64,000 nucleotides of DNA from Microbacterium suaedae (GTDB taxonomy: Bacteria > Actinomycetota > Actinomycetes > Actinomycetales > Microbacteriaceae), in the NCBI RefSeq assembly GCF_003254645.1, contig NZ_PNFD01000004.1, positions 300,804 through 364,803 of the forward strand. Direction: 5' to 3'. Each line of letters opens with the position of its first letter. Positions within the stretch are counted from its first letter, which is position 1. Shown piece by piece: positions 14,103-21,686 of the stretch. The notes under the pieces are model-generated. The model saw nothing but the letters and a program-made list of their open reading frames with translations, was not told the origin of the DNA and searched no databases. The position numbers and the translations under genes are program-made.

Positions 14103-14852
14103 TCAGTCGGTGCGCCGGACGAGCGCCGAGACGAGCTCGACGACCTCGGCATTCATCTCGGCGTCCGAGATCGTGGCGACGCCATCGCCAGCCTGCGCAC
14201 CGTAGTCACCGAACGACGCGTGGGAGGCACCGTCGATCTCGACGAGCACCGCACCCGCGGGGAGGAGATCCGCCGCGTCCGCGATCTTCTCCGGGGTCGA
14301 GAGACCGTCTTCACCCCCGCCGATGCTCAGCGCCGGCATACCCGATGCCGACAGATCGTTCGCGCAGTACGACGCGAACAGGACAAGCGCGTCCGCGTCT
14401 CCACCGAGCCCGCACGCACGCACTCCACCGAGCGAATGGCCGCCGACGATCCATGTGTCAACCCCGGGCGCGAGCGCCGTGAAGGCGTCAAGCGGGCGCG
14501 GGTCGAAGAACGCGAGATTCAGCCACGGCCGAGTGATGACGACCGTCATCCCCTCCTCCACAACGAGCCCCGCGAGGCGGTTCGCATAGGCGGCCGCGTC
14601 GACCTTCGCCCCCGGGATGAAGACGAGCCCCGCCTCCGAGCCGCCCTCGGCCGGCGAGAGCGTGATCGCCGCGCTCGTGTCGGCGTACTCGATCACCCCG
14701 TCTTCCGTGACTGCATCGAGCGGTTCCGCCTCGGGCTGCATGACCCCGAGCTGGCTCCAGATGAGGAGCGCGGCGACCGCCACGACCACAACCCCTCCGA
14801 GGGATCCGCCTGCCCAGGCGAAGATCCGCCGCCTGCGGGATCGCCCCCTCAT
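14103..14852 (-). CDS. Membrane-anchored alpha/beta hydrolase
   Basis: A 249-residue protein with an Arg-rich start and one transmembrane helix at about residues 15-35 (GGVVVVAVAALLIWSQLG). A serine-hydrolase fold follows: the nucleophile elbow is GGHSLGG, Asp is expected near GGGEDGLSTPE, and His lies in DGASHASFGDYG. It would act outside the membrane on an ester or amide substrate that cannot be guessed. The ATG at 14852 overlaps the stop of the upstream transporter gene (ATGA). It is the last gene of a TetR-EamA-hydrolase operon. Confidence 0.85.
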   Translation of the reverse strand: MRGRSRRRRIFAWAGGSLGGVVVVAVAALLIWSQLGVMQPEAEPLDAVTEDGVIEYADTSAAITLSPAEGGSEAGLVFIPGAKVDAAAYANRLAGLVVEEGMTVVITRPWLNLAFFDPRPLDAFTALAPGVDTWIVGGHSLGGVRACGLGGDADALVLFASYCANDLSASGMPALSIGGGEDGLSTPEKIADAADLLPAGAVLVEIDGASHASFGDYGAQAGDGVATISDAEMNAEVVELVSALVRRTD

Positions 14853-15802
14853 CGCGTGCTCGCGGTCCACCGCTCCCCCTCCGTCTGCGTCAGAAGGATC
14901 CTCTCATTCGAAGAACCGTGCCCCGCCGGCGCGAGCGCGACGACGACGAGCGCCGCGGCGACGAGGCCCAGGCCGATCCATCCCCCGACCCCGAAGCGTT
15001 CGCCGACGATGAGTACGGCGAGCACGGCGGCGACCGCCGGTTCGATGAGGGTGATCGTCGTCGCGGAGCGCGCCGGGATCCGAGCGAGCCCGATGCCGAA
15101 GAGCACATAGCCGAGGAACATCGGCACGAGGGCCATGTAGGCGGCGACCGCGAACGCGGTGCCCGATGCGACGAGCGGCGCCCCCGTCACGGCGAGGACG
15201 GGCAGCAGCAGAACGCCTCCCGCACCGAAAACAGCTCCCATGGCGGCCGCCCGCGAGATTCCCCCACCGATCAGGCGCTGCACGACCCAGGAGTACGTCG
15301 CATACGACACCCCCGCGCACAGCCCGAGGACGATGCCGAGCAGCGTCGAAGCCGCGGGGTCGCCGCCGCTCGCCTTCTCTGCACACAGCAGCACGCCGCC
15401 CGCGATCCCCAACGCGGCTGCCACGGCCCAGCCGCGCCCGAGGCGGCTCCGATCCACGACACGATCGATCACGCCGGAGGCGAGCGGCGCGGAGGCGAGC
15501 GACACGACGGATCCGATCGCCACGCCCGCGAGATGCATCGACGCGTAGAACGCCAGCGGGTAGATCGCGACGCTCACCGCGCCGAGCACCACGAGCCCGA
15601 GGCGCTCCCTCAGGGCCGGCAGCGCCGCGCGCAGCGGGCGCAGGGCGATGAGCGCCTGCAGGATCCCACCGATGCCGAGCGCCGCCGAGCCGATCGCGAG
15701 CGGCCCCGCCTCGGGGGCGAAGGTCGCGGCCGTGCCCGTCGTCCCCCAGAGCACGCCGGTCGTCGCGACGGCCGCGACGCCGACTCGATGTTCGCGGGTC
15801 AT
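14849..15802 (-). CDS. EamA/DMT-family transporter
   Basis: A 317-residue protein with ten predicted transmembrane helices in two EamA repeats. The first repeat includes GVLWGTTGTAATFAP and the second CAGVSYATYSWVVQRL, ending in TTITLIEPAVAAVLAVLIVGE, the conserved C-terminal EamA signature. Such proteins export amino acids, nucleosides or other small metabolites. The gene overlaps both the tetR gene upstream and the hydrolase downstream by four bases, so it is co-regulated with them. Confidence 0.9.
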   Translation of the reverse strand: MTREHRVGVAAVATTGVLWGTTGTAATFAPEAGPLAIGSAALGIGGILQALIALRPLRAALPALRERLGLVVLGAVSVAIYPLAFYASMHLAGVAIGSVVSLASAPLASGVIDRVVDRSRLGRGWAVAAALGIAGGVLLCAEKASGGDPAASTLLGIVLGLCAGVSYATYSWVVQRLIGGGISRAAAMGAVFGAGGVLLLPVLAVTGAPLVASGTAFAVAAYMALVPMFLGYVLFGIGLARIPARSATTITLIEPAVAAVLAVLIVGERFGVGGWIGLGLVAAALVVVALAPAGHGSSNERILLTQTEGERWTASTR

Positions 15803-16353
15803 GCGGCGTCGATCATCTTCGCGGCGATCGCCCGCGCGGCGGAGAGGCGGTCACGGCTCCCCTCGAGCCCGGCGCGCACGACGGCCCCCTCGACGAGGAA
15901 GGAGAGATGCTGCGCGAGCTCGGCGGATCCCGTCGCCGCGGCGAGAAGCCCCTCGATTTCCTCCTTGTGCCGGCGCACGGCGTCGCGCCCCGCGGATCCG
16001 TCAGGCAGCTCCGCGGCCGCGTTGAGCAGGCCGCATCCGCGGAAGCCGCTCTCGAGCGAGGCATCGGCGTGATCGAGATAGGCGTCGAACACGGCGAGCG
16101 CCCGCTCGCGCGGCCCACTCGCCGACGCCGCTCGGCGCTCGTACAGCGCGCGCCACTCGGCGTGCCGCGCCTCGACGTACGCCTCGATCAGCTCGTCCTT
16201 CGACGAGAAGTTGTTGTAGAGGCTCATCTTGGCGACGCCCGCCTCGGCGATGATCGCGTCGATGCCCGTCGCAACCACGCCGCGGGCGTAGAAGAGCCGC
16301 CCCGCGGCATCGAGGATCCGCGCCCGCGCCGGGCGTCGTTCAGCGAGTGTCAT
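15799..16353 (-). CDS. TetR family repressor
   Basis: A 184-residue regulator. The N-terminal TetR HTH reads ARILDAAGRLFYARGV, then IIAEAGVAKMSLYNNF. The C-terminal ligand domain contains FRGCGLLNAAAELPDG, typical of the AcnR/YcdC-like group with a Cys near residue 110. It heads the operon with the EamA transporter and hydrolase and should repress it. A perfect palindrome overlaps its own start codon, so autorepression is very likely. The inducer is presumably the exported compound. Confidence 0.93.
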   Translation of the reverse strand: MTLAERRPARARILDAAGRLFYARGVVATGIDAIIAEAGVAKMSLYNNFSSKDELIEAYVEARHAEWRALYERRAASASGPRERALAVFDAYLDHADASLESGFRGCGLLNAAAELPDGSAGRDAVRRHKEEIEGLLAAATGSAELAQHLSFLVEGAVVRAGLEGSRDRLSAARAIAAKMIDAA

Positions 16354-16373
16354 AGGTAGACCAGTCTACCTAT
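16352..16373. promoter_or_regulatory. TetR-type operator overlapping the start codon
   Basis: A perfect 22-bp palindrome: 10-base arm ATAGGTAGAC, central CA, and GTCTACCTAT. It covers the tetR start codon at 16353. On the minus strand TAGACT sits about nine bases before the ATG and fits a -10 box, implying a leaderless or nearly leaderless mRNA with the operator across promoter and start. Confidence 0.85.
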
Positions 16374-16425
16374 TTTGCGGGGTGTGGAGCCACCCCCTGG
16401 GTGCGGTCGATGGAGAACCTATGAA

Positions 16426-16473
16426 TAACGGAAATGTAACGGAAACCCCTTGCCCCCCGTTATCTCACCGTTA
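16426..16473. promoter_or_regulatory. Mirror-symmetric pairs of TAACGG boxes
   Basis: TAACGG occurs at 16426 and 16437 (11-base period), and its complement CCGTTA at 16457 and 16468 (also 11-base period), separated by 14 bases. Direct repeats with an 11-base helical period are typical of sites for OmpR/PhoB-type response regulators; here two such sites face each other. TTGCCC (16450) and TAGAGT (16474) inside the region could form an overlapping plus-strand promoter. Confidence 0.55.
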
Positions 16474-16485
16474 TAGAGTGCTCAG

Positions 16486-16590
16486 CACGGTGATCGTTTT
16501 GCTGTGGCGGTCATCGCATGTGATTGCAGGACACTCTTGGTGCAAGGGACACGGGCCCGGCCGGGGAACACCCCGACCGGGCCCTTCTGC
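16486..16590 (+). ncRNA. Possible small RNA between tetR and marR
   Basis: The region follows a promoter-like pair (TTGCCC/TAGAGT) under the mirrored TAACGG boxes. It has no good reading frame and ends in a very strong GC hairpin at 16553-16584. It lies upstream of a separate marR promoter, so a hairpin here would terminate something shorter than a gene. This is an inference from signal order; no known RNA family is recognised. Confidence 0.3.
16553..16584 (+). terminator. Strong GC hairpin upstream of marR
   Basis: Arms GGGCCCGGCCGGGG and CCCCGACCGGGCCC enclose an AACA loop, with one mismatch. Only TTCT follows, so it is a terminator-like hairpin without a clear U tract. It separates upstream transcription from the marR promoter. 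Confidence 0.6.
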
Positions 16591-16599
16591 GCGCAGACG

Positions 16600-16617
16600 C
16601 ATACACTTGCATGTATG
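16600..16617. promoter_or_regulatory. MarR autoregulatory operator/promoter candidate
   Basis: CATACA and TGTATG arms flank CTTGCA, and the right arm contains the marR start codon (16615). TACACT at 16602-16607 is a good -10 box only seven bases before ATG, implying leaderless transcription with the operator over the promoter. The arrangement parallels that of the tetR gene on the other side. Confidence 0.65.
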
Positions 16618-17052
16618 CCCGATCGTCGTCTCGCCATTGAAGCCTGGGAAAACCTCTTCCGTGCCCAGCACGAGGTCTTCGAGGACATCAAGCGCGACTT
16701 CGCCGACTCGTCCCTGCAGCAGGGCGAGTACGACGTGCTGCTGACCGTCGTTCGCGGCACGGAGGGCACCGAGGGCACCGCCCGACTGCGCGACATCACC
16801 GAGAACATGCTCATCAGCCAGCCGAGCGTCTCGCGCCTCGTCGACAAGATGGTCACCCGCGGCCTCGTGACGAAGTGCTCGGATCCCGAAGACGGCCGCG
16901 GATCCCTCGTCACAGCCACCGAAGAAGGCGTCCGCACCTTCCGGACGCTCGCGGTCGAGCACGGCCGCCACATCGCCGAGCGGATGTCCGCACTCACGAA
17001 CGACGAGCTCCGCACGCTTACCGCGCTGACGCAGAAGCTTCGCGAGGACTGA
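16615..17052 (+). CDS. MarR family transcriptional regulator
   Basis: A 145-residue winged-helix protein. Recognition elements include DITENMLISQPSVSRLVDKM, followed by the wing segment KCSDPEDGRGSLVTATEEG with the conserved Asp-Arg pair. The start at 16615 is chosen because homology begins at RRLAIEAWENLFRAQHEV and because the -10 box is immediately upstream. Upstream codons in the same frame overlap the terminator-like hairpin and look non-coding. No operon partner follows, so its only visible target is itself. Confidence 0.92.
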   Translation: MPDRRLAIEAWENLFRAQHEVFEDIKRDFADSSLQQGEYDVLLTVVRGTEGTEGTARLRDITENMLISQPSVSRLVDKMVTRGLVTKCSDPEDGRGSLVTATEEGVRTFRTLAVEHGRHIAERMSALTNDELRTLTALTQKLRED

Positions 17053-17140
17053 CGCCGCCCGCGAGCGACCATCGACCCCGCGACGGAGCACCCGCGCGGA
17101 GCTTGGTCGTGCGGACGCTGCTCTCTTGGGGGCGCCGAGG

Positions 17141-17169
17141 CGCGGCCGGGCCCACCGGGCCCGGCCGCG
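17141..17169. terminator. Bidirectional terminator
   Basis: A perfect 13-bp stem (CGCGGCCGGGCCC and its complement) closes a three-base loop, between the convergent marR and ppc genes. It is six bases from the ppc stop codon. Confidence 0.75.
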
Positions 17170-17174
17170 AGGCC

Positions 17175-19844
17175 TCAGCCCGTGTTCTGCAGGCCAGCGG
17201 CGACGCCCGAGACGGCGAGTAGCAGCAGGCGCTGCACCTCGGGATCCGCGGGGGCGTCCTCCGGCGCATCGCGCAGGGCGCGCAGCGCGCGCAGCTGCAG
17301 GAGCGACAGGACGTCGACGTAGGGACTGCGCAGCTTGACGGCCCGCTGCAGGACCGGCTTGTTCGCCAGCAGGCCATCGCCGCCGACAATCCGCACGACC
17401 CAGTCGCGCGTCAGCGCCATCTCGTCGAGGACGAGCTCCGCGAGATCGTCGCGGTCGCCCAGGGAAAGGTACTGCCGGGCGATGCGGTCGTCGGTCTTCG
17501 CCAGGCTCATCGCGACGTTGTCGATCATGGTGCGGAACAGCGGCCACTCGGCGTAGGCCTCGCGCAGCAGATCCTCGTCGCCGACCGCCTCGAGCGCCGT
17601 GCCGAGGCCGAACCAGCCGGCGAGGTTGATGCGCGCCTGCGTCCACGCGAAGACCCACGGGATCGCGCGGAGGTCCTCCAGCGACTCGACCGACAGCCCG
17701 CGCCGGGCGGGGCGCGAGCCGAGCGCGAGCAGCCCGACCTCCTCCATGGGCGTGACGGTCGCGAACCAGGGAGCGAAGCCGTCGGCCTTCACGAGGTCGA
17801 AGAAGCGCGCCCGGGACGACTGCTCCATGCGCTCCGCGACAGACGCGAATCGCTCGGCCGCATCACGGTTGCGCTGCTCGTTCGACGGCGCAGAGGCCGT
17901 GAGGATCGCCGCGGCGACCTGGTCGACGTGGCGCATCGCGATGTCGGGGTCGCCGTAGCGGGCGAAGATGACCTCGCCCTGCTCCGTGAGCTTGAAGCGC
18001 CCGTCGACCGAGTGCGGCGGCTGCGCGAGGATCGCGCTGTTCGCCGGCCCGCCGCCGCGGCCGAGCGCGCCGCCGCGACCGTGGAAGAGCGTGAGCTCGA
18101 TGTCGTGCGCCTGCGCCCAGTCGGCGATCAGGGCCTGCGCCTCGTACAGCGCGAGCGTCGCCGCGACGGGCCCGACGTCCTTCGACGAGTCGGAGTATCC
18201 GAGCATGACCTCGAGGCGACGCCCCGTCTGCTCGAGACGCGACGCGAACGACGGGTGCTCGACGATCTCGGCGAGGATCCCCGGGGCCGCCTGCAGATCG
18301 TCGAACGTCTCGAACAGGGGGATCACGTCGAGCACCGGCGGCGTGCCGTCGTCGCCGACCGCGTACCGCGCGAGGCGGTGCACGTTCGCGAGGTCTTCGG
18401 CCGACTGCGTGAACGACACGATGTAGCGGCCCGCGGCCCGCGGCCCGAAGCGATCCTGCACGAACGCGATCGCGCGGAAGACCTCGAGCACTTCCTCGGT
18501 GAGCTCGCTGCGGGGTTCACCCGCGTCGAGCTCGGCGAGCACCTTCGCGTGCACCGCCGAGTGCTGACGCACCTCGAGCTCGGCCAGGTGGAAGCCGAAG
18601 GTCTCGACCTGCCAGATGAGCTTCTGCAGCTCGCCGTATGCCTGACGGGCGGCGCCCGCGTCAACGAGAGAGCTCTGCACCGTGCGCAGATCGGCGAGGA
18701 GATCTTCGGGATCCCGGTAGGCGAGATCCGCATTGCGCGTACGCGTCGCCGTGATCTTGCGGGCGAGCAGGAGGAGGGTCGCGCGGTGCGGCTCGTTCGG
18801 CGAGCGCTTCGCGACATCGGCCGCGGCGTCCTCGTCGGCGCTGCGCAGGCGCGTCAGCAGCGACTGCAGCTCCGAACTGGGCGTCGTCGATGCCTCGGCG
18901 AGCGTGAGCCCGCGTCCGACCCGCTGCGCCGCGCGCTCCAGGCCGAGCAGCACGTGCTCGCTCGCGATCGCGGCGGCCTTCCGGCTGATCTTCGCGGTCA
19001 CGAACGGGTTGCCGTCGCGGTCGCCGCCGACCCAGCTGCCGACGCGCACGAACGGGCGCACAGCGGGCGCCGATCCACCGGCGGCGGCGCCCTGCAGGGC
19101 ATCGTCGACCCGGCGGTAGACCTCGGGGATCGCCGTGAAGAGCGTGTCGTCGAACACAGCCATGACCGTGCGGACCTCGTCGAGCGGCGAGGGCTTCTCG
19201 GGGCGGATGGGCGAGGTACGCCACAGCGTGTCGATCTCCTCGAGCATCTGCCGGCGCGTGCGCTGCTCGGCGGATCCCTCGCGCGGTGCCTCCGACAGGG
19301 CGTCGACGAGCGAAGACAGGCGGCGGATGCTCGTCGAGACCGCACGGCGACGGGCCTCGGTCGGGTGCGCCGTGTAGACGGGGTGGAAGCAGAGTCCGTC
19401 GAGTCGCTCGCGCGCAGCGTCCTCTCCGATCTCCTCGGCGAGCGCCGAGAACGCGCCCGCGATCGTGCCGCGAGGATCCCGCGGCGTCGCCCCGTCCCGC
19501 TCGCGCAGGATGCGCACGCGGTGGCGCTCCTCCGCGAGGTTCACGAGATGGAAGTAGCACGTGAACGCACGCGCGACCTCATCCGCGCGGGACGGCGAAA
19601 GCTCGTCCGCGATCGCTGCGGCGCGGTCGAACGCGCCGGAAGACGGGTCGGTGTACGCCTGGATCGTCGCCATACGCAGGCGCTCGACGTCCTCAAGGAG
19701 TCCGTCGGATCCGCTTTCGCGAAGGACCTGGCCGAGAAGCGTGCCGAGGAGTCGCACGTCGGCGCGCATCTGCTCGGGCATCTCCTGCTCGGCCTCGAGG
19801 CGTCCGACGACGTCGAGAGTCTCTGTGGGGGAAGGAGTGGGCAT
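17175..19844 (-). CDS. ppc: Phosphoenolpyruvate carboxylase
   Basis: An 889-residue cytoplasmic enzyme forming oxaloacetate from PEP and bicarbonate, the anaplerotic entry to the TCA cycle. Diagnostic motifs: FHPVYTAHPTEARRRAV with the catalytic His, VRVGSWVGGDRDGNP, MLGYSDSSKDVG, and the glycine loop FHGRGGALGRGGGPA. The C-terminus ends in Asn-Thr-Gly, close to the invariant NTG of the family. The ATG at 19844 gives normal length; an in-frame extension to 19925 would add a Val/Ala/Pro-rich tail without homology. It is monocistronic and convergent with marR. Confidence 0.97.
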   Translation of the reverse strand: MPTPSPTETLDVVGRLEAEQEMPEQMRADVRLLGTLLGQVLRESGSDGLLEDVERLRMATIQAYTDPSSGAFDRAAAIADELSPSRADEVARAFTCYFHLVNLAEERHRVRILRERDGATPRDPRGTIAGAFSALAEEIGEDAARERLDGLCFHPVYTAHPTEARRRAVSTSIRRLSSLVDALSEAPREGSAEQRTRRQMLEEIDTLWRTSPIRPEKPSPLDEVRTVMAVFDDTLFTAIPEVYRRVDDALQGAAAGGSAPAVRPFVRVGSWVGGDRDGNPFVTAKISRKAAAIASEHVLLGLERAAQRVGRGLTLAEASTTPSSELQSLLTRLRSADEDAAADVAKRSPNEPHRATLLLLARKITATRTRNADLAYRDPEDLLADLRTVQSSLVDAGAARQAYGELQKLIWQVETFGFHLAELEVRQHSAVHAKVLAELDAGEPRSELTEEVLEVFRAIAFVQDRFGPRAAGRYIVSFTQSAEDLANVHRLARYAVGDDGTPPVLDVIPLFETFDDLQAAPGILAEIVEHPSFASRLEQTGRRLEVMLGYSDSSKDVGPVAATLALYEAQALIADWAQAHDIELTLFHGRGGALGRGGGPANSAILAQPPHSVDGRFKLTEQGEVIFARYGDPDIAMRHVDQVAAAILTASAPSNEQRNRDAAERFASVAERMEQSSRARFFDLVKADGFAPWFATVTPMEEVGLLALGSRPARRGLSVESLEDLRAIPWVFAWTQARINLAGWFGLGTALEAVGDEDLLREAYAEWPLFRTMIDNVAMSLAKTDDRIARQYLSLGDRDDLAELVLDEMALTRDWVVRIVGGDGLLANKPVLQRAVKLRSPYVDVLSLLQLRALRALRDAPEDAPADPEVQRLLLLAVSGVAAGLQNTG

Positions 19845-19930
19845 GGATCCCACGGTAGCGACAGGCGGCGCCAGCGCCGAAACGAGCGACGGCCGAACCG
19901 GCGAGAACGGCGTTCCTTCGGGCATCCGAT

Positions 19931-19956
19931 GTGACGAGATGTTTCGGACTCGTCAC
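19931..19956. promoter_or_regulatory. Inverted repeat in the ppc/symporter intergenic region
   Basis: GTGACGAG and CTCGTCAC form perfect 8-base arms around a 10-base spacer. The site lies about 87 bases upstream of the ppc start and about 120 bases upstream of the divergent symporter. It may be an operator for either gene. A TACACT -10 box for the symporter is at 19996-20001. Confidence 0.45.
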
Positions 19957-20077
19957 CGTTCGGTTCCCCCTCTCGGCAGGGGCCCACCGCACCCCTACAC
20001 TCTCTTCATCGGCCACATCCGGCCGTATCTTCCGTCATACGGCGCGACGACGCGCCCGATCTGGAGACACCACCACG

Positions 20078-21538
20078 ATGCTCGATGACATCACCGCATT
20101 CCTCGGCGCCGCCAGCGGCTTCATCTGGGGGCCCTGGCTGCTCATCCCCCTGTTGCTCGGAACCGGCCTCTATCTCACGATCCGTCTCGGCGGGATCCAG
20201 TTCGTGCGCCTCGGCGCCGCTCTCGGGCTCGGCCTGTTCCGCCGGAAGGACCCGGGCGCCGCGGGCGACATCTCTCAGTTCCAGGCGCTCACGACGGCCC
20301 TCGCGGCGACGGTCGGCACCGGCAACATCGTCGGCGTCGCGACGGCCCTCGCCGTCGGCGGCCCTGGCGCGCTGTTCTGGATGTGGATCACGGGCCTCGT
20401 CGGCATGGCCTCGAAGTACTCCGAGGCCTTCCTCGGAGTGCGGTTCCGCACGACGGACGAGGCGGGCGAGCGCAACGGCGGCCCGCAGCAGTACCTCGAA
20501 CGCGGAATCCCGAACGTGTTCGGGAAGATCCTCGCGATCGCGTTCACGCTGTTCGCCGTCTTCGCGTCCTTCGGCATCGGCAATCTGACGCAGGCGAACG
20601 CCGTCTCAGCCAATCTCGAGAGCAGCTTCTCCGTGCCGACGTGGCTCACCGGCGTCGTCCTGACGATCGTCGTGCTCGCCGTCCTCGTGGGCGGCATCAA
20701 GTCGATCGGCCGTGTGACGGCGGGCCTCGTGCCCGTCATGATCGTGCTGTACATCATCGCGGCGCTGTATATCCTCATCGTCAACATCGGCGACGTGCCC
20801 GCCGCCCTCGGCACGATCTTCCACGACGCCTTCACAGGATCCGCCGCTGCGGGCGGATTCGCCGGATCCGCGATCATCATCGCGATCCAGTTCGGCGTCG
20901 CGCGCGGCATCTTCTCGAACGAGTCGGGCATGGGATCCGCCGCGATCGCCGCGGCCGCCGCCCAGACCAGCCACCCCGTCCGTCAGGGCCTCGTGTCGAT
21001 GACCCAGACGTTCATCGACACGATCATCGTCGTGACGATGACGGGCCTCGTGATCGTCACAACCGGCACGTTCATGTCCACCGACGACTCCGGCGAGCAG
21101 ATCGAAGCCTCGCTCATGACGGGCGAGGCGTTCACGCACGGGCTGCCCGGCGAGTGGGGCCACTGGATCGTGACGATCGGGCTCTCGCTGTTCGCCTTCT
21201 CGACCGTGCTCGGTTGGTCGTACTACGGCGAGCGCGCGATCGAGAAGCTGCTCGGGCGCCGCGCGGTGATGCCGTTCCGCGTCGTGTTCGCGCTCGTCGT
21301 CTTCGTCGGCGCCACGACCGAGCTCGAGGTCGTGTGGCTGTTCTCGGACGTGATGAACGGGCTCATGGCACTGCCGAACCTCATCGGTCTGCTCATCCTG
21401 TCGGGCCTCATCGCCCGCGAGACCCGCGCCTATCTGCGCCATGATCCGAAGCTGAAGGCGACGCAGAAAGAGATCGAGCAGTTCATGGCCGGCGACCCGT
21501 CATGGGAGGCCTGGAAGCGCAGCGAGAGCGCGAACTGA
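20078..21538 (+). CDS. Alanine/glycine:cation symporter (AGCS family)
   Basis: A 486-residue membrane protein with about eleven hydrophobic segments. AGCS signatures: FQALTTALAATVGTGNIVGV near residue 75, GPGALFWMWITGLVGMASKYSE, and RGIFSNESGMGSAAIAAAAA. It imports alanine or glycine with Na+ or H+. The ATG at 20078 is preceded by GGAG and begins directly at the first amphipathic helix; the longer frame upstream contains the promoter. Single gene with a strong hairpin after it. Confidence 0.95.
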   Translation: MLDDITAFLGAASGFIWGPWLLIPLLLGTGLYLTIRLGGIQFVRLGAALGLGLFRRKDPGAAGDISQFQALTTALAATVGTGNIVGVATALAVGGPGALFWMWITGLVGMASKYSEAFLGVRFRTTDEAGERNGGPQQYLERGIPNVFGKILAIAFTLFAVFASFGIGNLTQANAVSANLESSFSVPTWLTGVVLTIVVLAVLVGGIKSIGRVTAGLVPVMIVLYIIAALYILIVNIGDVPAALGTIFHDAFTGSAAAGGFAGSAIIIAIQFGVARGIFSNESGMGSAAIAAAAAQTSHPVRQGLVSMTQTFIDTIIVVTMTGLVIVTTGTFMSTDDSGEQIEASLMTGEAFTHGLPGEWGHWIVTIGLSLFAFSTVLGWSYYGERAIEKLLGRRAVMPFRVVFALVVFVGATTELEVVWLFSDVMNGLMALPNLIGLLILSGLIARETRAYLRHDPKLKATQKEIEQFMAGDPSWEAWKRSESAN

Positions 21539-21543
21539 TTCGC

Positions 21544-21569
21544 GAGCCCGGCCCGAGAGGGCCGGGCTC
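21544..21569 (+). terminator. Terminator hairpin after the symporter
   Basis: GAGCCCGGCCC and GGGCCGGGCTC form a perfect 11-bp stem with a GAGA tetraloop, five bases after the stop codon. Confidence 0.75.
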
Positions 21570-21616
21570 ACGGAGGCGAGGGGTCGCTGGAGCGCAGCGG
21601 TTCCGCATCAGCGCGT

Positions 21617-21656
21617 CCGGACGATCGATCGGGCGCCCCGGACGATCGATCGGGCG
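21617..21656. repeat. Tandem 21-bp direct repeat upstream of MFS gene
   Basis: CCGGACGATCGATCGGGCG occurs at 21617 and again at 21638 (period 21, two helical turns). Each copy has the internal palindrome CGATCGATCG. It lies 30 bases before the MFS start, a position expected for an activator or repressor site. The AraC-type protein encoded convergently is one candidate binder. Confidence 0.6.
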
Positions 21657-21686
21657 GCGCGTGCAGCGCCCTGCGAACGTCGAAGC

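Noticed and set aside
17928..19934. Long open frame antisense to ppc
   Set aside because: Composition is that of a shadow frame, and ppc on the other strand has all catalytic motifs.
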